A stretch of DNA of 64,000 nt from Blastococcus sp. TF02-8 (GTDB taxonomy: Bacteria; Actinomycetota; Actinomycetes; Mycobacteriales; Geodermatophilaceae): NCBI RefSeq assembly GCF_003319175.1, contig NZ_QOHK01000001.1, positions 620,001 to 684,000 on the forward strand. Direction: 5' to 3'. How positions within the stretch are numbered: position 1 is the stretch's first letter; the number at the start of each line of letters is the position of its first letter. This document shows, piece by piece, positions 47,401 to 54,465 of the stretch. A model generated the notes under the pieces. The model had not been told where the DNA came from, did not search any database, and saw only the letters and a program-made list of their open reading frames with translations. A program made the translations under genes and the position numbers.

Positions 47401-47831
47401 TGCCGCAGGAGGCGCACGTCTTCGCCTCGACCATCCGCGCCAACCTCGCGCTGGCCGCGCCCCGGGGATCGCTGTCCGGCACCGACGGCGAGGCGCGGAT
47501 GCGCGAGGCGCTCGCCGCCGCCGGGCTCGACGGTCTGCTGACCGCCCTTCCCGACGGGCTGGACACCCCGGTCGGCGCCGGCGGCACCGCGCTCTCCGGT
47601 GGCGAGCGACGCCGGCTGGCCGCCGCGCGAGCGCTGCTCGCCGACCGCGACGTCGTCCTGCTCGACGAGCCGACGGCCCACCTCGACGGCCCCACCGCCG
47701 CGGCGCTGGTGCGCGACCTCCGCACGGCGCTCGCCGGCCGGCTGGTCGTCTGCGTGACCCACGACGACGACGTGGAGCGCCCGGGCGACACGGTGGTGCA
47801 CCTCGGCCGGGCCGCGGCCCGCGTCGGCTGA
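44493..47831 (+). CDS. cydDC: Fused thiol reductant ABC exporter CydDC
   Basis: A single 1112-residue protein contains both halves of the exporter normally made from cydD and cydC. The first half has six helices and an ATPase (Walker A GPSGSGKSTLLAAL near residue 375, signature SLSPGELQRVALARALV, LLLLDEPTAHLD). The second half has a further membrane domain and an ATPase (GPSGTGKSTFLAVL near 923, ALSGGERRRLAAARALL, VLLDEPTAHLDG). Fused CydCD proteins are known in Streptomyces. It exports glutathione/cysteine-type reductants needed for cytochrome bd assembly. ATG 44493 overlaps the cydB stop. Confidence 0.93.
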   Translation: MTGPTAAGRGPLGALAGVPGLTGALVRAAAAALVQTAGLVLLAGGLAHAVARAAGTAAGPLSVPLALAAAGAVLRAVAGTVGESLAARDARRAEDRLRRDLLERLAASPAAVTAAGGPGPAAVLATTRLHDLGPALATYLPALAQTIVVPPVLLLVLAATDLLSAVLVAVTLPLVPVFMVLVGRHTQSATADSARALDRIAGHVAELVRGLPVLVGLGRAAEQTAALASLGEAHRTRTLATLRVAFLSALVLELIATLSVALVAVTVGIRLVEGHLALSLGLTALLLAPEAFAPLRALGSAHHASEDAALAAAKARAVLAAPVATPPAAAVPDDPRGADVAVTGLTVVHPGRATAALPPTDLAVRPGELLVLRGPSGSGKSTLLAALAGLTGPTAVVGGRVSGVGPLAVVPQFPRTTGATVADELRRHAASEPGLDEIAGEAFVIEALARVGVEDLAGRAPESLSPGELQRVALARALVRVRRGARLLLLDEPTAHLDEDARDRVVAVLAGLRGTVTTVLVTHDPALAVLADRTVDLPPAPSVEAPSAGLQPPAPSSLLAMNAPTADGPAAGAPPRGAMVRAVAAGALSSGAGVALTAVSGWLIVRAAEMPPVLTLMVAIVGVRFFGLGRALLRWLERMTSHDAALRQAADLRVRVWRALAAQGLAADRTPGSALARVVGDVGRVQDLTVRVRPPIAVAGVVTGLAVAGLAVVDLGAGAVVAAVLAATVALVVLAHRRVDAGAARAESTLRVTALRDTTTVLDGLADLRAHGLAAHAAADLDTLADRQAAAARTGTRAAALGTGVVVLGTGLAAVSGTAVAAAGGLAGPALAVLALTPLALAEPLAGLVSGLQRRGALADARQRLDAVIDAPVAADPAEPLPAPATVGSLSTERLVAGWPGGPDVLQRVDAALTAGDGWLVLRGPSGTGKSTFLAVLMAALRPRAGRYTLDDRPADRLRGDDVRARMAWLPQEAHVFASTIRANLALAAPRGSLSGTDGEARMREALAAAGLDGLLTALPDGLDTPVGAGGTALSGGERRRLAAARALLADRDVVLLDEPTAHLDGPTAAALVRDLRTALAGRLVVCVTHDDDVERPGDTVVHLGRAAARVG

Positions 47832-47843
47832 CCACCCGCGCGG

Positions 47844-48473
47844 TCAGGCCGCGGGGACCTCCACCGGGATCTCCGGCCCCAGCTGCGCACCGAGCTGCAG
47901 GTCGAGCTCGTCGCCGGACCAGAAGCTGCCGGGGTCGTACCAGTTGCCCGGGCGGTCGGCGGTCAGCAGGCCCATCGCGGTGTAGGTCGCCGCGACCAGC
48001 TCGGCGCAGTAGACCGCCTCGGTGCTCGTCCCCCGGCGGAGCCGGCCGTTGATCCAGCCGCGGGCCAACCGCGGGGTGGTGGGGAACGGCCGGCCGTCCA
48101 TCCGGGCGATGGTGCGCAGGACGGCGTCCTCCATGGCCGGGGTGACGCCGCCGTCGTCGGACGGGCCGACCAGCTGCCGCAGCCACGCCCGCTGCCCGTA
48201 CTTCCGCCGCCAGGTGAGGACGGCGTCGCACAGGTCGTGCAGCTGCACCCCGCGCTGGTGCTTCCCGGTCCAGGCGTCGGGCAGCGAGCGACCGAGCTCG
48301 GCGTGCCACAGCAGGGGCGGCAGGTCCTCGAGGACGACGGCCATGCCGACGTGGTTCACCGGCGCGTTGGTCAGCGTCTGGATGGCACGGTCGGCCACCG
48401 AGGCGCCGCGGAAGATCCAGACGTCGCCGGTGCGGGTGAGGTCGACCGCCTCGTCCAGGGTCAGGGTCGGCAC
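47844..48473 (-). CDS. Permuted papain-like (YiiX/C92-type) putative amidase/peptidase
   Basis: A 209-residue protein. A His in NAPVNHVGMAVVLEDLPPLLWHAE and a Cys in STEAVYCAELVAATYTAMGL come in the order His then Cys, which is the circularly permuted NlpC/P60 arrangement of the YiiX/YaeF group. The family cuts or acts on lipid- or peptidoglycan-linked amides; no specific substrate is evident. No signal peptide. GTG 48471-48473 start, only 17 bases from the divergent small gene. Confidence 0.7.
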   Translation of the reverse strand: MPTLTLDEAVDLTRTGDVWIFRGASVADRAIQTLTNAPVNHVGMAVVLEDLPPLLWHAELGRSLPDAWTGKHQRGVQLHDLCDAVLTWRRKYGQRAWLRQLVGPSDDGGVTPAMEDAVLRTIARMDGRPFPTTPRLARGWINGRLRRGTSTEAVYCAELVAATYTAMGLLTADRPGNWYDPGSFWSGDELDLQLGAQLGPEIPVEVPAA

Positions 48474-48490
48474 GGCGCTACCGTACGGAT

Positions 48491-48727
48491 GTGCGCCCCT
48501 GGAAGCTGCTCGGCCTGGCCGGTCTCGCCGGAGTCGCCGCGACCGGCGCCGTCCTGGTGCGCAACGAGCGGCAGCGCCGGGCGTACTCCGCCGACGACGT
48601 CCGCGCCCGGCTGCACCAGCGGCACGCCGCCCTGGCCGCAGCCCCCGGACCGGCCACGCCGGCTCCCCCGGCCCAGCTCGTCGCCGGCCGCACCCACCGC
48701 CTGGCCCGGCTGCTCCGCCGGGCATAG
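48491..48727 (+). CDS. Small single-pass membrane protein, unknown function
   Basis: A 78-residue protein: an N-terminal helix (WKLLGLAGLAGVAATGAVLV), then RNERQRRAYSADDVRARLHQRH and an Ala/Pro-rich tail ending RLARLLRRA. I recall similar short proteins beginning MRLWKLLGLAG in Geodermatophilaceae and related genera, without function. GTG 48491 with a CCGTACGG palindrome just before; no ribosome binding site, so probably leaderless. Confidence 0.65.
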   Translation: MRPWKLLGLAGLAGVAATGAVLVRNERQRRAYSADDVRARLHQRHAALAAAPGPATPAPPAQLVAGRTHRLARLLRRA

Positions 48728-48784
48728 CGCGCCACCTGCCCCGGTGCCGCGGGACGCACACCACGTTTCGCCCCGTGCCGCGTC

Positions 48785-50104
48785 GTGCATCCACCCCAGG
48801 TGCCCGACGAGACCCAGGACACCGAGCGCGCCGAGGAGCAGGGGCCCACGATCGGCTTCCGCGACCGGGACGACTCGGCGCTGCGCGAGGAGAGCCTCGG
48901 CGAGCGCGTGCTCGGCTCACTGCTGGATCGCGCGCACCTGATCCCGCCCCGGCTGGTCGGCCCCCTGGTGGCCCAGGAACTGGCCGGGCTGGGCTGCCGC
49001 GACGTGGCCATCCACCTGCAGGACTACGACCAGCGCACCCTCCAGCCCCTGCGCGGCCGGGGCCTGCAGGCAGAGGTGCTGCCCATCGACGGCAGCGACA
49101 CCGGACGGGCGTTCGCCACCGAGCAACCGGTCGAGACGGAGACCGCCGACGGCGTGCGACTGCACCTGCCGATGCTCGACGGCTCCGACCGGGTCGGCGT
49201 CCTGTCGTTCACCCTGGAAGAGGTCAACGAGCACGACCGGCGCCTCGCCCAGCGGCTGGCCGGGCTCGTCGCCGACCTGGTCGTGACCAAGAGCGAGTAC
49301 ACGGACACGTTCGCCCAGACCCGTACGACGCGACCGATGAGCCTCGCCGCCGAGCTGCAGTGGCAGACGCTCCCCCCGCTCTCGATGAAGACGCCCGAGC
49401 TCGACCTCGCCGGCATCCTCGAGCCCGCGTACGAGGTCGGGGGCGACTGCTTCGACTACGCCTACGGCGACCACACCCTCCACCTCGCGGTGTTCGACGC
49501 CATGGGGCACGGGCTGGAGGCCGCGACCATGTCGACGGTGGTCATCGCCGCCTATCGCCACGGCCGCCGCGCCGGCGCCGACCTGGCCCGGCTGTGCTCG
49601 GACATGGACCGCGTCGTCGCCGGGTCCTACCCCGGGAAGTTCGCCACCGCTCACCTCGGGGAGCTCGACACGCGCAGCGGCGTCCTGACCTATGTCAACG
49701 CCGGCCACCCTGCCGCGCTCCTCGTGCGCGACTGCCGGGTGGTCGACGAGCTCCCGGGACCGACCACCCGCCCGCTCGGGCTCATCGAGGGCGAGCCGCA
49801 GGTGGAGAAGGTGCAACTGGAGCCCGGCGACCGGGTGCTGTTCTTCACCGACGGCGTGGTGGAGGAACGCCTCGACGGCGGCGAGCAGTTCGGCGAGCAC
49901 CGGCTGCGCGAGCTGATCGAGCAGAGTACCGCCGAGGGGCTGCGGGCGCCGGAGACGATCCGCCGCCTCTCCCACGCGCTCATGGACGCCCGGCAGGGAC
50001 GCACCAGCGACGACGCCTCGCTGCTCCTGGTCGAGTGGAAGCAGCCGCCGCACGACGACGAGCTCTCGCCGGACATCCCCGAGGCACGCCCGACGAACGA
50101 CTGA
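48785..50104 (+). CDS. GAF-domain SpoIIE/PP2C-type serine phosphatase
   Basis: A 439-residue soluble protein. An N-terminal GAF-like sensor (about 40-180, RDVAIHLQDYDQRTLQPL to LAGLVADLVVTKSEY) is linked to a SpoIIE-type PPM phosphatase domain with LAAELQWQTLPPLSM, FDYAYGDHTLHLAVFDAMGHGLEAATMS (metal Asp), LFFTDGVVEERLDGG and SDDASLLLVEW. Such proteins dephosphorylate STAS anti-sigma antagonists; the STAS protein at 35.6 kb is a possible target. GTG 48785; GTG 48800 is also in frame. No strong ribosome binding site. Confidence 0.86.
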   Translation: MHPPQVPDETQDTERAEEQGPTIGFRDRDDSALREESLGERVLGSLLDRAHLIPPRLVGPLVAQELAGLGCRDVAIHLQDYDQRTLQPLRGRGLQAEVLPIDGSDTGRAFATEQPVETETADGVRLHLPMLDGSDRVGVLSFTLEEVNEHDRRLAQRLAGLVADLVVTKSEYTDTFAQTRTTRPMSLAAELQWQTLPPLSMKTPELDLAGILEPAYEVGGDCFDYAYGDHTLHLAVFDAMGHGLEAATMSTVVIAAYRHGRRAGADLARLCSDMDRVVAGSYPGKFATAHLGELDTRSGVLTYVNAGHPAALLVRDCRVVDELPGPTTRPLGLIEGEPQVEKVQLEPGDRVLFFTDGVVEERLDGGEQFGEHRLRELIEQSTAEGLRAPETIRRLSHALMDARQGRTSDDASLLLVEWKQPPHDDELSPDIPEARPTND

Positions 50105-50113
50105 GCGCGGGGC

Positions 50114-50599
50114 TCAGGGCGCCGTCGGCTCGGTCGGGAGCACGACGATCCCGTCCCGGTCGGCGCAGAGCCACTCCCCCTCGCGGAACACCACTCCGGC
50201 GAAGACGACCGGGATGCCGGCCTGACCGGAGTGCAGCCCGCGCCTGCTCTTCCGCGGCATGGCCGCCAGTGCGCGCACCCCGAGAGGCTGCTCGGCCAGC
50301 TCGTCGGCGTCCCGGATGCAGCCGTTCACCACGATCCCGGCCCAGCCGTTGGTGGCGGCGGAGACGGCGAGGTTCCCGCCGACCAGCCCGCACCGCAGCG
50401 ATCCACCGCCGTCGACCACGAGCACCCGCCCCTCCCCGGGGCTCTCGACCGCCGCCTTGACCAGGGTGTTGTCCTCGAACACCTTGACCGTGGCGATGCG
50501 CCCGCTGAAGCCCGGCGAGCCCCCGAAGATCTGGAAGACCGGGTCGCAGACCTGCGCCTCCGGGTGGGCGTCGGAGACGTCGGTCGTGGCGATGGTCAT
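50114..50599 (-). CDS. rraA: RraA family protein (possible 4-hydroxy-4-methyl-2-oxoglutarate/4-carboxy-4-hydroxy-2-oxoadipate aldolase or RNase E regulator)
   Basis: A 161-residue protein with [38 protein letters not shown] and [37 protein letters not shown]. Length and motifs match RraA. The family includes RNase E inhibitors and class II pyruvate aldolases (HMG/CHA aldolases); the RD motif supports metal binding. Position beside a GntR gene, an MFS transporter and catabolic dehydrogenases favours an aldolase role. ATG 50597-50599. Divergent from the GntR gene. Confidence 0.83.
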   Translation of the reverse strand: MTIATTDVSDAHPEAQVCDPVFQIFGGSPGFSGRIATVKVFEDNTLVKAAVESPGEGRVLVVDGGGSLRCGLVGGNLAVSAATNGWAGIVVNGCIRDADELAEQPLGVRALAAMPRKSRRGLHSGQAGIPVVFAGVVFREGEWLCADRDGIVVLPTEPTAP

Positions 50600-50644
50600 G
50601 GGTGGCTCGCTTCCCTCGGTGCGGCGGCGCTCGTCCTCGAAGTG

Positions 50645-50663
50645 CCGTTATAACCTATAGCGG
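50645..50663. promoter_or_regulatory. Candidate GntR operator between rraA and the first GntR gene
   Basis: CCGTTATAACCTATAGCGG is a 19-bp palindrome with one mismatch and a 3-base centre. It sits 15 bases before the GntR start and 46 from the rraA start. TATAAC/TATAGG could serve as -10 boxes for either gene, so repressor binding would block both. Confidence 0.65.
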
Positions 50664-50677
50664 AGCAAGGGAGGTTG

Positions 50678-51352
50678 ATGGACGACACCGGGTACGCGAC
50701 GAAGAGCGACCTCGCCTACACGCGGCTCCGGGGGCTGATCCTCTCCGGCGAGCTGGCCCCGGGACAGGTGCTGGCGCAGGCCTCCCTGGCCCGCACGATC
50801 GGCATGAGCACCACTCCGCTGCGCGAGGCGCTGCGCCGGCTGAAGCAGGAGGGCCTGGTCGATCTCGACGCCCACCGCGATGCCCGCGTGCGCGCCCTGG
50901 ACGCCGCCGAGGCCCGCGACCTGCTGGAGCTGCGGCGAACCCTCGACCCGCTGGCCGCCTCGCTGGCCGCCCGGCGCCGGACCGACGACGACCTCACCGC
51001 GATCGCCGCGGCCCTCGACGGGCTCGAGTCGCTGGACAGCTCCCCCTCGGCCCCCCAGCTGGAGCGCCACCACCGCTTCCACGCCGCCATCCACCGCGCC
51101 TCGCACAACGCCCTGCTGGTGCAGACGCTCGACGGCCTCTGGATGAAGACCGACCGCTACCGGCGGCACGGGCTCGAGACCGGGCGCAGCGGCGAGGAGC
51201 GCGAGGCGCGGGCCACCGAGCACCGGCTGCTGTACGAGGCCGTTCGCGGCGGCGACGCCGACGCCGCCGCCGATCTCGCGCTCCGCCACGTCGAGACCAG
51301 CTCGGGCGCCCGCTCGCTCGACCGGCTCGCCGGACCCGGCACGCCGGCGTGA
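50678..51352 (+). CDS. GntR/FadR-type transcriptional regulator
   Basis: A 224-residue regulator with a winged helix (AYTRLRGLILSGELAPGQVLAQASLARTIGMSTTPLREALRRLKQEGLV) and an all-helical FCD domain carrying three His in HHRFHAAIHRASHN and ALRHVETSS, the usual metal-dependent carboxylate-binding pocket. Probably senses a carboxylic acid. ATG 50678 (TTG 50675 also possible) after AAGGGAGG. Its stop overlaps the MFS start as GTGA. Confidence 0.88.
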   Translation: MDDTGYATKSDLAYTRLRGLILSGELAPGQVLAQASLARTIGMSTTPLREALRRLKQEGLVDLDAHRDARVRALDAAEARDLLELRRTLDPLAASLAARRRTDDDLTAIAAALDGLESLDSSPSAPQLERHHRFHAAIHRASHNALLVQTLDGLWMKTDRYRRHGLETGRSGEEREARATEHRLLYEAVRGGDADAAADLALRHVETSSGARSLDRLAGPGTPA

Positions 51353-52524
51353 CCTCGCCCGGGCGGCGGATGCTCGGCCTGCTGCTGCTGCACTCCGCGC
51401 TCACCCAGGTCGTCACCTTCGTGCTGCGCCCCACGTCGGCGTACCGGGCTCTGGAGCTCGACGTGCCGCCCGCCTGGCTCGGCGCGCTCACCGCCTCCTT
51501 CGCGGTCGTCCCGCTGGTGCTGGCGGTCCCCTCGGGTCAGGCCACCGACCGGTTCGGCGAACGCCGGGTGATGCTGGTCGGGGCCGTGCTCCTGGCGCTG
51601 TCGGGCCTCGTCTTCGCCACCGGCCGGGGTGGCGCCGCCGGGCTGGTGCTGGGCAGCGTGGTGCTCGGCACCGGGCACCTGCTGTCGGTCGTGGGCCAGC
51701 AGGCCGCCGTCGCCAACACGGCCGGCCCCGGCCGCTTCGACACCGCCTTCGGCTACTACACGTTCGCCGCCTCGCTCGGGCAGGCCGTCGGCCCGGGCCT
51801 CATCACGCTCATCGGCGGGCGGGGTGCTCTCCCCGACACCACCCCGATCTTCTGGACGGCGACCGGCCTGGGCGTCGCCCTGCTGCTCTGCACGGCCACC
51901 CTGCGACTGCCGGTCCGCGCGCCCGGTGGCGGCGCGGCGGAGGCCGGCGGCATGGGCACCCTGCTCCGCCTGCCCGGGCTGGTACGGGCGCTGCTGATCA
52001 GCTGCGTGGTGCTGGCCGCCGTCGACATCACGCTGGTCTACCTGCCGGCCCTCGGCGCCGACCGCGGCCTGGCCGCCGGCTTCGTCGGCCTCCTGCTGAC
52101 CCTGCGGGCGGTCGCGTCGATGGTCTCGCGCTTCTTCCTCGGCAAGCTGGTGGCCCGGGTCGGCCGGCGCCGGCTGATGATCACCAGCGTGGCGCTCTCG
52201 GCGCTGTCGATGGCGGTCGTCGCGGCTCCGCTGCCACCGGCCGGTCTCGCGGCCGTGGTGGTCCTGCTCGGTCTCGGGCTGGGCGTCGGGCAGCCGCTCA
52301 CCATGTCCTGGCTGGCCGAGGTGGCCCCGGCCGGGCTGCGGAGCCGGGCGATGTCGCTCCGGCTCACCGGCAACCGACTGGGCCAGGTGCTCATCCCCAG
52401 CACGGTCGGGCTCGTGGCCGCCGGGGTCGGGGCGGCCGGGGTGCTCTGGGCCACGGCGGCCGCCCTCGCCGTGGTGGGCGTCGCGGCCCGCCGCCTGGCC
52501 GTGGACGGCGGGCCGGCCGCCTAG
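51349..52524 (+). CDS. MFS transporter
   Basis: A 391-residue protein with 12 helices and the MFS loop motif (GQATDRFGERRVMLVGA between helices 2 and 3; LVARVGRRRLMITSV between 8 and 9). It resembles small-molecule and drug/metabolite carriers without a specific signature. GTG 51349 overlaps the GntR stop, so it is probably under the same control. It ends four bases inside the end of the convergent dehydrogenase gene. Confidence 0.87.
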   Translation: MTSPGRRMLGLLLLHSALTQVVTFVLRPTSAYRALELDVPPAWLGALTASFAVVPLVLAVPSGQATDRFGERRVMLVGAVLLALSGLVFATGRGGAAGLVLGSVVLGTGHLLSVVGQQAAVANTAGPGRFDTAFGYYTFAASLGQAVGPGLITLIGGRGALPDTTPIFWTATGLGVALLLCTATLRLPVRAPGGGAAEAGGMGTLLRLPGLVRALLISCVVLAAVDITLVYLPALGADRGLAAGFVGLLLTLRAVASMVSRFFLGKLVARVGRRRLMITSVALSALSMAVVAAPLPPAGLAAVVVLLGLGLGVGQPLTMSWLAEVAPAGLRSRAMSLRLTGNRLGQVLIPSTVGLVAAGVGAAGVLWATAAALAVVGVAARRLAVDGGPAA

Positions 52525-53645
52525 GCTGCGGCGATCCGCCCGACCACGGCGTCGGTGAACCCATCGGTCGAGGCGCTGCCGCCGAGGTCGCGGGTGCTCA
52601 CCCCCGCCAGCACCGCTGCCCGCACACCGGACTCCACCCGCGCTGCGGCATCTCGCAGCCGCTCGTCCCCGTGCCGGGTGCCGAGCCAGTCCAACAGCAT
52701 CCCCGAGGACAGGATCATGGCGATCGGGTTGGCCAGTCCCCGTCCTGCGATGTCCGGCGCCGAGCCGTGCGCCGCCTGGGCCATGCAGCGGTCGTCGGAG
52801 GCGTTGATCGACGGCGCGATGCCCAGCGAGCCGGCCAGCTCACCGGTCATGTCGCTGAGGATGTCGCCGAACATGTTCTCGGCGACGAGGACGTCGAAGT
52901 CCGCCGCCCGGCGCAGCAGGTGCACGGTCATGGCGTCGATGTGGAAGTCGTCCACCGCCACGTCGGGGTAGTCCCGGGCGACCTCCAGGCACACCTTCTT
53001 GAACAACCCGGAGCTCAGCTGCAGCACGTTGGCCTTGTGCACGATGGTCAGCCTCTGCCGCCGCCGCATCGCCAGCTCGAACGCGATCCGGGCGGTCCGC
53101 TCCACCGCGGGCCGGGTGAAGATCCCCATGCAGACCGCGACGTCCGGCGTCGGCATGTACTCACCGGTGCCGGCGAAGGTGTTGCGGTCGGCGTAGAAGC
53201 CCTCGGTGTTCTCCCGGACCATCACCAGATCGGTGTCCGGGGCGATGGCCCTCCCGGTGCCGAAGCCGCGGGCCGGGCGGACGTTGGCGTACAGGTCGAA
53301 GTGCTTGCGCAGGGCGCCGCTCGGGTTCAGCCGCGACCGGTGCGGCTCGGGGTAGGCGGCGCTGTCGTGCGGCCCGAGCAGCCAGCCGTCGAGCCCGGCG
53401 AGCGCCTCGAGGGTGGCCGGCGGGAGCGCGCTGCCGTGCTCGTCGATGGCCGCGGCGCCGACGGGCAGCTCCTGCCAGTCGACGGGGGCGGCGCCGGAGG
53501 CAGCGAGAGCGGCGTCGACGACGCGGACGGCCGCGGGCACGATCTCCGGCCCGATGCCGTCGCCGAGCAGCACACCGAGGCGGTAGGCGCGGTCTGCGGT
53601 CGTGTCTCTCGAGGGGTCTCCCCCCACCGGGTCCACGGTGCCCAC
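52521..53645 (-). CDS. Isocitrate/isopropylmalate dehydrogenase family protein (tartrate/D-malate-type candidate)
   Basis: A 374-residue beta-decarboxylating dehydrogenase. Motifs: RLGVLLGDGIGPEIVP, LRKHFDLYANVRPARG, MVRENTEGFYADRN, TIVHKANVLQLSSGLF (Lys), VDDFHIDAMTVHLLRR and ADFDVLVAENMFGDILSDMTGELAGSLG, then the NAD-binding AAHGSAPDIAGRGLANPIA. Leucine-synthesis LeuB is less likely because it is accompanied by a cupin and carboxylate catabolic genes; tartrate or D-malate dehydrogenase is a reasonable guess. GTG/ATG 53645 start, five bases after the cupin gene. Confidence 0.85.
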   Translation of the reverse strand: MGTVDPVGGDPSRDTTADRAYRLGVLLGDGIGPEIVPAAVRVVDAALAASGAAPVDWQELPVGAAAIDEHGSALPPATLEALAGLDGWLLGPHDSAAYPEPHRSRLNPSGALRKHFDLYANVRPARGFGTGRAIAPDTDLVMVRENTEGFYADRNTFAGTGEYMPTPDVAVCMGIFTRPAVERTARIAFELAMRRRQRLTIVHKANVLQLSSGLFKKVCLEVARDYPDVAVDDFHIDAMTVHLLRRAADFDVLVAENMFGDILSDMTGELAGSLGIAPSINASDDRCMAQAAHGSAPDIAGRGLANPIAMILSSGMLLDWLGTRHGDERLRDAAARVESGVRAAVLAGVSTRDLGGSASTDGFTDAVVGRIAAA

Positions 53646-53650
53646 GGCGC

Positions 53651-54082
53651 TCAGGACCGGCTCCCGCCGCGGTCCTGCTCCGACAGGTGCTCGAAGGTCT
53701 CACCGGTCGCCGTGAGGGTGCGGGTCACGTCGCGCCCGCCGTAGACCCAGTAGATGGTCATCCGCCCCTCGCCGCGGTTGCGGAAGCAGTGCGGGACGCC
53801 CGCGGGCACCCAGGTGGCCTGCCCGGCGACGAGCTCGAACTCGTCGTCGCCGATGACCGCGGTGGCCTCGCCCTCGAACACCAGCACCGTCTCCTCGACG
53901 TTGTGCGAGTGCAGCGGGATGCCGGTCCCGGGCGAGAAGACCGTCATCCCGGTGGTGACCCGGTTCTCCGCGCAGTTCCACTTCCCGACGAACGGAACGG
54001 TGACGACGCCGTTGCCGCGGTCGAACCGCTCGATCTCCTCCGGGCGCAGCACCATCGAGGGCGGCACGGGCCGGCCGCTCAT
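53651..54082 (-). CDS. Cupin domain protein
   Basis: A 143-residue single-domain cupin with both motifs: G-x5-HxH-x3-E (PGTGIPLHSHNVEETVLVFEGEA) and a second PAGVPHCFRNRGEGRMTIYWVYGG. Metal ligands His-His-Glu and His are present. Possibly an enol/isomerase or dioxygenase-type partner of the dehydrogenases; the substrate is unknown. ATG 54080-54082 overlaps the upstream ABM-gene stop as ATGA. Confidence 0.85.
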   Translation of the reverse strand: MSGRPVPPSMVLRPEEIERFDRGNGVVTVPFVGKWNCAENRVTTGMTVFSPGTGIPLHSHNVEETVLVFEGEATAVIGDDEFELVAGQATWVPAGVPHCFRNRGEGRMTIYWVYGGRDVTRTLTATGETFEHLSEQDRGGSRS

Positions 54083-54390
54083 CGGTCCGCCTCGGCGCTG
54101 TGCGAGACCAGGAGCGAGCCGGGGGTGTTGACCTGGCCCTCGAGCACCTCACCGGCGACCGCCCGCCACTGGGCGAAGTGCGGCGCCCGCTTGTGCGCCT
54201 CGAAGGCCTCCGCGTCGGTGTAGAGCTCGTAGAGCAGGAAGCGGTTGTCGTCACCCGCGACCGCGCAGACGTCGAACCGCAGGCACCCCGGTTCATGGCG
54301 CACCGAGGCCTCCGCGTTGGCCGCGATGCCGGCGAGGAACTCCTCCCGCCTCCCCGGCCGGACCTGCATCTGCACCACCAGGCTGAACAT
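54079..54390 (-). CDS. Antibiotic biosynthesis monooxygenase (ABM) fold protein
   Basis: A 103-residue ferredoxin-like barrel: MFSLVVQMQVRPGRREEFLAGIAANAEASVRHEPGCLRFDVCA, FLLYELYTDAEAFEAHKRAPHFAQW. Such proteins include quinol monooxygenases and LsrG-like isomerases. ATG 54388-54390. First gene of a minus-strand operon with the cupin and dehydrogenase; the GntR palindromes lie 24 bases upstream. Confidence 0.84.
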   Translation of the reverse strand: MFSLVVQMQVRPGRREEFLAGIAANAEASVRHEPGCLRFDVCAVAGDDNRFLLYELYTDAEAFEAHKRAPHFAQWRAVAGEVLEGQVNTPGSLLVSHSAEADR

Positions 54391-54413
54391 GCGCGCCTCC
54401 TCGTCCTCGAGCT

Positions 54414-54434
54414 GTTGTATACAACTTGTATACA
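54414..54434. promoter_or_regulatory. Candidate GntR operator between ABM operon and LDH2 gene
   Basis: GTTGTATACAAC (54414-54425) is a perfect 12-bp palindrome and TGTATACA recurs at 54427-54434. The two TGTATACA cores (54416-54423 and 54427-54434) are centred 11 bp apart, one helical turn. TTGTATACAA-type sites are classic for FadR/VanR-type GntR proteins, and the GntR gene lies downstream at 55.5 kb. Confidence 0.75.
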
Positions 54435-54465
54435 CTGCGTCGAGCCCGAGGGAAGAGGACGCGCG

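Noticed and set aside
52521..53645. Assignment as leucine-biosynthetic LeuB
   Set aside because: It sits beside a cupin, an ABM-fold protein and carboxylate catabolic genes rather than leu genes. A catabolic tartrate/D-malate-type role fits context better, though sequence alone does not decide.
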